Assembly (NCBI GenBank): GCA_963669155.1
Contig: OZ022593.1
Span: forward strand, 19,821,683-19,885,682
DNA from: Arbacia lixula
Lineage: Eukaryota > Echinodermata > Echinoidea > Arbacioida > Arbaciidae
Direction of reading: 5' to 3'
DNA: 64,000 bases
Position 1 is the stretch's first letter; each line of letters opens with the position of its first letter. This document shows positions 46,761 through 58,700 of this stretch, piece by piece. The translations under genes and the position numbers were made by a program. The notes below the pieces were generated by a model. The model did no database searches. It saw only the letters and a program-made list of their open reading frames with translations, and was not told where the DNA came from.

Positions 46761-49700
46761 GTACAATGGCCTTGCATACATCCCCTTTCCAAATCTAAAT
46801 ATAGTCAAATAATCAATTCAATTTCAACTTTATTCAACCATTATTATCAAAAATAAAAAAAGCAAACAAAACATTTTCAACATAACATATACAAAAAGTA
46901 ATGGTTTGGACCCTTGTAAAGCAGTGTTCTGCTTATAAATCAGGGCCCTATTACAGACAAACAATAACTACATATACACATTTTTAAAAATAACAAACAT
47001 TAATAGTCTAAACATGCATACATATACACACACAGACATACACACGCAGACAGGCAGACACACACACACATACACATGAGGATACACACAGTGGTAGATT
47101 AGAAATCAAGATGATATAGAGAAAAGGGGAAAAGAGAAGGGGGAAAGGGATTCAAGCAGGAAGATGAAAGAAGATTTCCTACTCAGTTGAGGATGTCATT
47201 CTTTGAAATATACATTTTTATACATAGATTTAAATCTGGTAATTGTGGAACTGGATCTTATGTCATGATCAAGTGAATTCCATTCACGAACCCCAACAAA
47301 CAATAACGAATTATGCAAAAAAGTTGAACGAGAAAGGGGATGATGTAAGTTGCTACTTTGACGAGTTGGGTAATTGTGAACCGAAGAATTGGTTTGGAAC
47401 ATATTAATGAATACAGATGGTAATAATAAACATAAATATTGATGTATTTAATTTAATCAAATCAAAGACAGGAATAATTCGTAATTTAATAAATAATGGT
47501 ATACTAGGGGCCAAATTATGACTATTAGTAATAAAACGAGCAGCACGTTTTTGTAATTTATAAATTTTGATCAGTTTTGTTTTGTAAGTATTGCCCCAGG
47601 TGATATTGCAGTAATTTAGATAGGGAAGAATTGTTGCATTATAAATATTCATAAGTATGTTCCTCGGAAGAAATTTTTTCAGTTTAGACAAAATACCGGT
47701 AGTTTTAGAAATTTTAGAACAAACATAATCAATATAACATTTCCAATTCTTCAATATGAGTACCTAAAAAGAATACACTTTGTTCTCGTTCAATAGTTAC
47801 ATTGGCTATTTTAACTGGATCAATAGAATTAGGAATTTTCTTTTTCTTTGTGTGAAAAATTACATATTTTGTTTTGTCATAGTTTAAGAATGATTTATTA
47901 CATTTAAACCAAATATTCAATTTTACTAATTCTTCATTTAAAATAGATACTAACTGTGATATATCAGAATGAGAAAAACACACAACCGTATCATCAGCAA
48001 ATAATGAAAACATGAGCAATTTGGATGAGCTTATAATGTCATTAACATAAATAATAAATAACAGCGGACCGAGGACAGATCCCTGAGGAACTCCGATATT
48101 TACATTCAAATAATCAGATTCAACACCATCGACCACCACATACTGTTTTCTATTACATAAATAATTTGAAAACCATTGATGAGGAATACCTCTTACACCA
48201 TGATAATATAATTTTTTAAGTAAAATATGGTGGTCGATGGTGTCGAATGCTTTAGATAAGTCCATAAATACACCATAACAAAACATTTTATTATTAATTT
48301 CATTTAGAACATCACTTGTAAAATTTGCTACACTTAAATCAGTACTGTGTTTTTCACGGAAACCAAACTGTTTTGAAGTGATACAATTAAATTTGAGTAA
48401 ATAATCATACAATCTTTTATGCATTATCTTTTCTAATAATTTAGCAAAAATGGAAAGTAAAGCAATGGGTCTGTAATTTTCTACATTTTTAATATCATTC
48501 TTCTTGTAAACAGGTACAATCTTAGCAACTTTAAGTTTATCTGGGACTATTCCAGTGTTCAAAGATTTATTAAATACGTCACACAATGGATTAACGAAAT
48601 ATTGAATACAATTTTTTATAACTTTGGGTGAAATAGAGTCGGGCCCATTTGATTTTTCTGCTTTTAACAAAGTTGACAATTTAATTATTTCTTGAATATT
48701 TGTTGATTTAACATAAAATGAACTTATATTTGGGTTTAAAAGATATTCATCAAATGAGTGATTTTGAGTTTGGAATGATGTTGAAAGGTTTTTTCACCAG
48801 TGTTTGATGACATATTGTGTGTAATCAAATAAAGTTTTTACATCAAACTTGCTACCTCAATATCAATCACGGAATTATAATGATTAAGCTGATAATTTTT
48901 GGAGTTAAATCTATGAAGGATCGTATTAGTCATTGGTCATGTACAAACTTTTGTCTCTACTTATGGGTTGATCCGTTATGAGATACTATAGATTTACTTG
49001 TTGAATACTAAGTGTGCGCATGCTGGCAAACAGGAGAACAAACTCAATTTTGGTGTACACCTGCCACAGGTTCTGCTAAAAGATTCGAAAGGTAGAAGGG
49101 CCATGAATTAATTAAGATAACTGTCATAATTGATTTAGAGCAATGGAATCCATGTTTTGATTTGGGGTGGTACTTTTATAACATCTATAATGTAGAAATA
49201 TAATTAATCTGCTTCTTGAAATTCCTTCCTCATGCAGGGGTGCTGCATGTCAAAATCTGGTGCGATGGTTGCGATAAGAATGAGATTGCGGGGATCCGAT
49301 GGAGATGCACAGAATGTACAGCCATTGACCTCTGTACAGACTGCTACATGAATAACAAACATGATGTCTACCATGTCTTCATGAGGGTTGAAAGTTCAGA
49401 ATTAACATCTATGGGGTAGGTCCAAGATAAAAGTCATTAAAGAACATCATTGGGGTGATTCCTGGATAAAGAGAAGTAGAGGCATCTATGGGGAAGGTCC
49501 AAGATAAAAGTCATTAAAGAACATCATTGGGGTGATTCCTGGATAAAGAGAAGTAGGCATCTATGGGGAAGGTCCAAGATAAAAGTCATTAAAGAACATC
49601 ATTGGGGTGACTCCTAGATAAAGAGAAGTGGAGGCATCCATGGGGAAGGTCGAATAGAAGTAGCAATACAGAGCATATTATGTGAAGTAGGTCCGAGAGA

Positions 49701-52700
49701 AAGGGAAGTACATAACTTCTATGTGGTAGGTCCAAGAGAAATGAAAGTAGAGAACATCTATGGGGTGAGTCCTGAAGTAATTGTGTTAGAGAACATCTAT
49801 GTAAGTTCAAAGATAAAGGATAATAGAAACATCTATGAGCTGGTAGGTCCAAGAGAAATGGTACTAGATAACATCTATAAGGTAGGTCTTCGAAAAAGAG
49901 TATTACATAACATATATGATATAAGTGCAACAGAAAGGGTAGTAGATGACATATACGGGGTGTAATTCCAAGACAAGGGGTAGGATATAGCATCTATGTG
50001 GAAGCTAAAAGAGAAAGAAATGTTGTAGAGGACATATATGGGGTAGGTCCAAGAGAACACATAGTAGAAATCATATATGTGGTAGGTGGAGGAGAAACTG
50101 TAGGAGAGAACATCTATGTGAGGTCCAAGAGAAATGGTAGTAGAGGACATCTTTTAGGTAGCTTAAAGAGTTATAGAAGTAGAGAACATCTGTGTGGTAG
50201 ATCCAAGAGAAATGGTAGTAGAGGACATCTATGTGATAGATCCAAGAGAAATGGTAGTAGAGGACATATTTAAGGTAGCTTAAAAAGATATAGAAGTAGA
50301 AAACATCTATGTGGTAGGTCCAAGAGAAATGGTTGTAGAGAACATCTATGTGATAGATCCAAGAGAAATGGTACATGTAGTAGAGAACATCTTTTAGGTA
50401 GCTTAAAGAGATATAGAAGTAGAGAACATCTACGGGAGGTCCAAGAGAAAGGGTAGTAGAGAACATCTATGTGATAGATCCAAGAGAAATGGTAGTAGAG
50501 AACATCTTTTAGGTAGCTTAAAGAGATATAGAAGTAGAGAACATCTATGTGGTAAGTCCAAGAGAAAGGGTAGTAGAGAACATCTACGTAGTAGATCCAA
50601 GAGAAATGGTAGTAGAGAACATCTATGTGATAGATCCAAGAGAAATGGTAGTAGAGAACATCTTTTAGGTAGCTTAAAGAGATATAGAAGTAGAGAACAT
50701 CTATGTGGTAAGTCCAAGAGAAAGGGTAGTAGAGAACATCTACGTAGTAGATCCAAGAGAAATGGTAGTAGAGAACATCTATGTGATAGATCCAAGAGAA
50801 ATGGTAGTAGAGAACATCTTTTAGGTAGCTTAAAGAGATAAAGAAGGAGAGAACATCTATGTGGTAAGTCCAAGAGAAAGGGTAGTAGAGAACATCTACG
50901 TAGTAGATCCAAGAGAAATGGTAGTAGAGAACATCTATGTGATAGATCCAAGAGAAATGGTAGTAGAGAACATCTTTTAGGTAGCTTAAAGAGATATAGA
51001 AGTAGAGAACATCTATGTGGTAGATCCAAGAGAAATGGTGGTAGAGAAAATCTTAAAGGTAGCTTAAAGAGAAATAAAAGTAGAAAACATCTATGGGAGG
51101 TCCAAAAGAAAGGGTAGTAGAAAACATCTACGTGGTAGATCCAAGAGAAAGGGTAGTAGAGAACATCTATGTGATAGATCCAAGAGAAATGATAGTAGAG
51201 GACATCTTTTAGGTAGCTTAAAGAGATATAGAAGTAGAGAACATCTATGTGGTAGGTCCAAGAGAAATGGTAGTAGAGGACATCTTTAACGTAGCTTAAA
51301 GATAAATAGAAGTAGAGAACATCTATGGGAGGTCGAATAGAAAAGGTAGTAGAGAACATCTATGTGGTAAATCCAAGAGAAATGGTGGTAGAGAAAATCT
51401 TAAAGATAGAGATATAGAAGTAGAGAACATCTATGTGGTAGGTCCAATAGAAATAATATAAGATAACATCTTAATATAGGTAGTTCTAAGAGAAAGGGTA
51501 GTCATGATCTAGGGTTTAGGTTAGGGTCTATGTGACAGATGCAAGAGAACTTGTAGCAGAAAACATTAATGGTGTATGTCGAGACTCTGAATGAAGCATA
51601 GATGTATGTGCAAAATTGTTACACACTCTGCTGTTTTGTTATTTTCCACATTTTTCTGCTGCAGTCCAAAGATGCACCCAAGGCGTATCTCTCCTTTCCG
51701 ACTGATTCATGGAATCTTCCCAGGAGCGAAGGTCGTCAACTTTCCAGCTTGGTTCAAGAAAGGGCATGATGGTAAGGCAATCAGAAATATTTATAAGACC
51801 TTGTCAGTATGGCAAAAAAAATGTCATAAAAGCGGAGAGAGGTAGTTAGAATTTACCTTTGAGGAGCTTTTAAAAACCTGTTTGAAATGTAAAGTCCTAA
51901 TACATTTTCTTTATGTTGTAATTTTGTTGCCCAAGTATGAGCCATTGACTTGCTTGGGCGTCAACACTTGTGCCCGCGTATATCTTTTTTTAAAAAACAA
52001 ATTTTGTCCGTGGTAATACCTGTCCTTGATGTTCTTTTCTCGCTGACCAGGTCAGGGCAGGAACAGTCAGAAAACAGTGACAGAAGTGGTTCAGGGAGAG
52101 ACCAGTCCACTGCGAAAGCTGTCTGAGACAGGACACGTTCCCATAGCCTGCATTGTACCTGCATCAGGTGGTTGCGTGTACGAGGGCCACTTGCCAGTCC
52201 TTGGTAAGAATTCAGCACACTGCTCGTATTCGAGGGCAGGGGATGGGAGGTTGGGGCATGGGTTACCACTGGTGGCGATTGACATTTCCTGATATAGCAG
52301 CAGGGAGAGGGATAGGATTAGGGGCAAATATGCCCCCTCCTTGTGGCTGTCTGCCCAGATGAAGGCTGACCAAAGTAGTGTAAGCTCTGTTTATGACCCC
52401 CTTGTGTGTGATTCTGTGGACTAACATTCCAAAAGACAGCACACAATGTGTGTATTTAACAGTCAGTTTGTGGGCAGCTCCACATATTCTCAAACATAAA
52501 TACATGTTTAAGCAATAGGCCGGCCTAGAGAAAGAAATCAGGAAAGGACAATTTCATGCAGACATGGGGTTACAACACCCCACCACTACACCATACCAAC
52601 AGCATAACCATCACCAAACCATTACTCCCATCACAAGACCACCACCACACCACTACCACCACCACCACCATAACTACCACATTTCACGAGACCACCACTA

Positions 52701-55700
52701 TGTACGTGTGCACATTACAACACCACAACCAACTCCACACCACACACCATCAAAAACCCACCACACCACCGCTACCACCACCACCATCCTCATAAAACAC
52801 CACTACCACGACTATATATACTACCAGGTACCTCCACCACACCACCACCACCACCACAACAACAACAACCGCCACCACCGCACAACCACCACCACCAAAC
52901 CATCACCTCCAGTGCCACCACTTCCACACTAGTTCCCACACATGTTCACATTTTAATTGAAACATGATTGTATGGAAGGTGGAGTTCAGAATTTGAAAAC
53001 ACTAAGATTGTTTACTGGTATCATTTTCCTCCACACTCACAGGCTACGAACCAACGATCAATGACGGTGAAAAAGTGTTAGTATCAGCATCCGTCACAGA
53101 GCTGAAAAAGCTCCAAACGCGCAGAGGCCTCTGGGAACCGCACATGGAAAAGGTACATATATTGGCTATATCAGCTCTCAGCTCCAGGTTTTTGCATTTA
53201 TTCCTTACATTAGTGCAGCAATTTCAGTGCAAGAGAACCCAAAGTTGCACAAAATATATAACTGGTCGAAGGATACAGGGGGTAATACCTCTCCCTGAAG
53301 GAGATATGGCAGGAACCGATTCATCATTGTGGTATAAATAGAACAAGTTCATGTGCATTTGTCGATGATGGACATATGAATAGATACGCCTACTACCTTA
53401 AGAACTTGCATTGACATTTTTTTCTGTGATTAGAGACTTGCCTTATAAATATTCCCTCAGGAAAGTAAATCGGACGATGAACAATGATGGTTATTTTACA
53501 TTGATTTCATCAACGTATTGTGTATAATAATTTAATGGAGAACACTTTATCCCATTATTGTGTACGATCAGAATGTTTTGTTTATGTTGCTCTCTCCTTA
53601 TTCTTCAGATTGTTGGGAAACAGGGTGTGGTCAGTGGAAAGACTGATCTTGGTGACCTTGTGGTAACCTTCAAAGGTTCTGAGAGAGCACATCCTGTTCA
53701 CCCTTGCGCTCTGAGAAAGGTGATGTATACCAGTCATAATGTACACTGCAATAGTGTGGTGAAAATTATTAGTTTGTAGGATGTCATAACAGGAGAAACA
53801 AACTGCACGACAAAGATATAGTATACAAAAAAGGGATTGTTCAGAGGTACATGGGTTAAAAGTATAGGCATAAGTTAATCTCAAAACAATACTTTTATCA
53901 CGAGGTGGCTAGCTAGCCGAGGAATGATAGTATTGTTTTGAGATGTTTGACATGTCTGTGAGGGTTGCATGTTGGGTTCAGCATTGATTGCACTTAGCTA
54001 TGACTTAACAGGCACCAGTGAATTGCTGTTTGGTTGATCCCATATTCATTTTCAACCACAAGTAAATATCTAGGATGTAGAATGGAGGATGAAGGGCAAC
54101 AATATAAGATTAATAAGGATGATGGTACGGTGCTTCCATTTGTCGATGCTGGTATTGTACGACCCCAATGTTTCCTGATAAACACTTCAGCATAAAGCCA
54201 GCTAGCCTCTGAATCTAGGACTGTATTTTACTAAAAGTATAAAACATTACAGTTTTACCCATGATGATATTGTGATGGAAAATTAAAGTTGTCGTAGTCT
54301 ATGCCGTGCAAGCAAATAAAAAATAAGGATGATTCAAGTTCACATCACTTTTGAATACTTTGGCATTGTGTGATGCAGTAATGCAGTGCATGATAACCAT
54401 AAGCTATAATTGGGCCTGGGAAGTCTGTAATAAATGTCCGACTCCTCGACTATCATCTCCATAGGGATCAGGTGGAGGACCGAGTGGGTCGGATTAGGAC
54501 CTCGCATAAAATCTTGCAGGAATAGTCGGCAAGACTACATCTTTCCCCTCCCCTTTCCATGACTTGAACTACTCCTTGCACATAGCCTTACCAGGATAAG
54601 ACAATCTAATATTTCCACTTTGATCTCCTGCCCTCCTGCCTGTTGCATGCATGCCTAGCTTCATCGGTTTGTGTTGTGTCAGCCGGTGCGCGTGAGTGAG
54701 GATGTGGAGATGGTCAAGAGGTTGCAGACTGGACACGGAGGATGGCCAGCCAACATGAAACATGTGAGAAAGCAACCGTAATCTGACCACAGTTGACCTC
54801 TCACTTGTAACTATATAGCCAGCATCATAGAGTCTGTATGAAGTCACACAGAATTTCAGTTTGTATTTTAAAACTCAAAGTAAAAAAATAAAAAATGAAA
54901 TATCTCAAAATGTTATAAAAACACTATGTGACTTTGATGTTTATTACAAGACCATCTGAAGGGTCAGAGAGGGTTTTTACATTGATACACTTGTAAAAAT
55001 GGTTGAGAAAATTTATTATACATATGTATATATTTCTACTTACATATGATGTGTCACGGTGCTGATGAGGCTTGGATCGGCGCTGTTCTCGGGCAAATAC
55101 TGATGCAGTTCATCCGTATCCAGGATATGGTCAAGAAGCAGATATGATATGCTAAATGTTTATAGGCAGTTAGGCACACTATTTATACAAATAGTTGTTG
55201 TATCCGCGAGAGCGATGGTTAAATATATATAAAATACGGAAACAAAAAGGGTGGAATGATTTAACTTACGCGATTTACTTCCTTTGCGAAAAGGCATCGC
55301 GTAGTAGAGATGTATGGGTTTCAGGTTAGAAAAGTCTTGTTTCCGCTGGAGAGTTTGCGTTGAGGATGTCCGAGTGGTTCGGTGGTTGTGAGGAGAAGTG
55401 ATGCGGAGATGCAAGGTGATGAGGAGATGCCCCAACATCTCAAGAAATCCACGTGGCGATTATGAATCCTGATTGGTCAGAAATTCCCGCCGTTCTCGCA
55501 TAACAAATAAATAAAACACAACAAATCACCGGAAATGAGGTTTTCCGGACTCTTGCCACAAGATCAGATAAAGTTTGTTATCAAGGGTGTTATAAGTATC
55601 ACCCGTGCAATGAGCCGCTACACACTAGATGTGAATGTCTGCCTCAGTAACTCGAGTCTTTGTATCTTTCATTTTCTTCCCAAGGCCACCGGAAGGATGG

Positions 55701-58700
55701 ACATAAAAATGTACACATTGGTGGGCTAGATATGTGATAATTTGTCTCTGTTATTTTTTTCACATTGACTCTTAATTCCAAGGCAATCGGAAAAGTTGGT
55801 AAGGTTGTTCACGTTGATGGGCTAGATGTCAAAGTGAAGCTTGCTGATGGAAAAGAATTCATCTTCAATGCTGCCAGCCTGATGCCTGAAAAGATTGACG
55901 CTATGAAAAAACGTGCAGAAAAACGCTTATCTGATTTAGGTAACACATTCTTTATATCTCCCTTTTTCAACGCAGTTTTACCTTAGTTAAGAGGAAACTA
56001 AACGGTTCTGTGCTCATCTTTTCCCCCCCTAAATCCAACCCAAAGTGGAACAATGATGGATCACTGCATGGAGAGAGATTAATGAGATTTGAAGTCAAAG
56101 TTCAATGGTTTATTTTCAACTCAAAATAGTACTACACAATGAAAGATCGTTAAACCTAGATAGATCAAAGGTAATTTCTCAGGTAATATTCTTTTTGTCT
56201 ATCATGTTCAAAGGAGTTTTTACCGTGGTTAAGTGTAAACTAAAGGGTTCTGTGCTAAACTATCATTTCCCCTCAAATTTCACCTCCAAGCAGCGCAATG
56301 ATGTTTCATACATGAGATTTGAGGTCAAAGGTCAATAAATTTTGCCAAAATTGGCCAAATATCGCTAAAAGAGAAATTCACCATGAATGATCTTCATACC
56401 GAGGTCAGAAATGTAATACATTTCCCTCTCAGATATTTGTTTGCAATAACTATAGGCATGTTGTGGTCTAATTTCAACCAAATGTCCAAGTTCTCTGAAC
56501 ATAGGAGAATTTCATTTCAAACCAGATGAAGCTAACTTAGAGATGAAGGCATATTTATTGATTGTATATGGTAGTATACGGTAGTATATGGTATGTGGCA
56601 GTCGAATTGCTCTAGTTTTGCCTAGTGGAATGAAGTTTGAGAATGTTATGAATTTAAGTAAGATTTTCTAGTATATTCATGTTTTGCATGGACATACAAA
56701 GCCTTTATTCTCTGCCATTTTTATTTCCTCTTTATTTTCTGCCATTTTTATTTCACTTCTTTATTTTATATTCCATGCAGAAAGAATGGTTCACATAGTA
56801 CAAAGCCGGAAGAGTTTTTTTTATTATGCTGCTACGCTTATGGAAGACGTTCAAAGAACGAAGGAGTATTTAGACGTACATCCAGAATGGGTAAGCACAA
56901 TATCGGAGCCAGGAAAGGGCGATCGGGGGAATCATGTATATGTTTTGATGTTACTAAAAATATGAAATTGTCCAAATTGTCATGACGCCTACTTTGCGTG
57001 GCAGACAAACGGATGCTATATTGGAATTGTGTGTGTACTTATCAAACAAATACACACATGGCACATTAAGAGTTTACATGCATGTTGGTGGAGAGGGGAT
57101 TGTCTGACGCTCCAAGAATAATGTAAGTTGAAATATCTACCACCGTGTACAAACAGCTAGACTATAGATTCTTGCTACATCTGTCCTGATGAAGAGTAAA
57201 GGACTAGGCAAAGAATAATTGTCTGTGTAAAACATGCCAGCTTCACGTACGTCTCACTTCAATCCTTGTAGCAAGGCTGTCTGGATTGACAAAAATATGA
57301 ATGCTCCGAGTACATGCAGATGACATGCGTTCTTTATGTTTGATGTGATGCAGGTTAATGAAGAAATTAGCCCTGGCCTATCTAGTCTGTTGGCAATACA
57401 TGTGGAGAAAAATAATGTTGAGATGGTGCACCTGTTTCTTGAACGAGGGGCGTTTACAGAAAGTCTGAGCAGTGACGGTCATTCACCTCTGCTCTTTGCA
57501 ACCCTCTTGTAAGTTATAAAGCAATAAAGCTTATGAATTGTTAACGAAAGGCTGATTTGTTTTGCAAAGCGCGCCCCTAAAAAGGACATAGCTCTTTTGT
57601 TGCTGATGAAGTAATCACATTGTTGACAAATTCATGGTAAGGGGGCTGAGGGTGGGATGAAATGATCCAACAGTAATACTAATGTGCATACTTACCTGCA
57701 TTACTTTTGCTACGGGATTGTGTCACCTTCAACTGACCGTTATGAGTTGAAAGGGAAGAGTACCTATGTTAATATGTGTAATATGTGTATCATGGTAACT
57801 TTGTCAAGCACTAATGAGAAATATTATACAATCCGTCTGAAAACTTCCTCTCTTAACCAATTGTATTTATGTATTTCTGAGATATTAGCTACCTCAGTAT
57901 TTCATTGGGCTCATGTTTTTTTCTGTTTAAAAGGGTGGCATATGGTTTTGGTAAAAATGGAAGGGGATAAATAATTCATAAAATATTAATTCAGTTCAGG
58001 TTTTAATTTATCATAAAAATAAGCATTCTGTTTTCAACACTCAATAATGTTCTGTATGTTTGTGCCTTGAACTGATCTAGCAACCACCACAGCATTGTGG
58101 AGTTGCTTCTGAACTATGGAGCGGATGTTGACGCTGTTTCTCCCGAGGGGTTCACCAGTCTGGATATAGCTTGCACTATGGGCCACAAAGAGTGTGCCAG
58201 ACATCTACTTCAGCATGGTGCTGATGTCAACTTGAAGGTAAGAGCCATTGTTTGTTTCCAAATAGAAAGACTATTGACCAAGTAATGAGAACAAAGGTTG
58301 ATATCTAAAGAAGATGGTAGACGTTGACTTTGAAATGGAACCAAAGAAGAAATGTTGACTATGTGATAGGAGTCAGGGCTTGTATCCAAACAGAACGAGA
58401 GACTGATTTTTTTTATGGGAACTTTGGCTCGTATCCAAAGAGTTTATAGGAATACTGGACTACGTAATGGGAACCAGGCCTGGTAATGAAAATAATAAGA
58501 AGGCTGTGTACTATATAATGGGAACCAGGGCTTGTATCTAACTGGAAAGAGACTGTACTATAGGCATATGATAGGATCGGAACAAGTGCTGATATCCAAA
58601 GTGACAAGAATGCAGGATTAAGTGATGGGAACCAGTGTTTGTATCCAGAGACAAAGATAGAATGTGGACTATGTGATCAGAGATGCCAAGTTCGGAGAAC

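Noticed and set aside
49589-51359. Long minus-strand frames rich in RCSLLPFLLDLPH repeats
   Set aside because: They are translations of the 39-bp minisatellite. Period and frame alone explain them.
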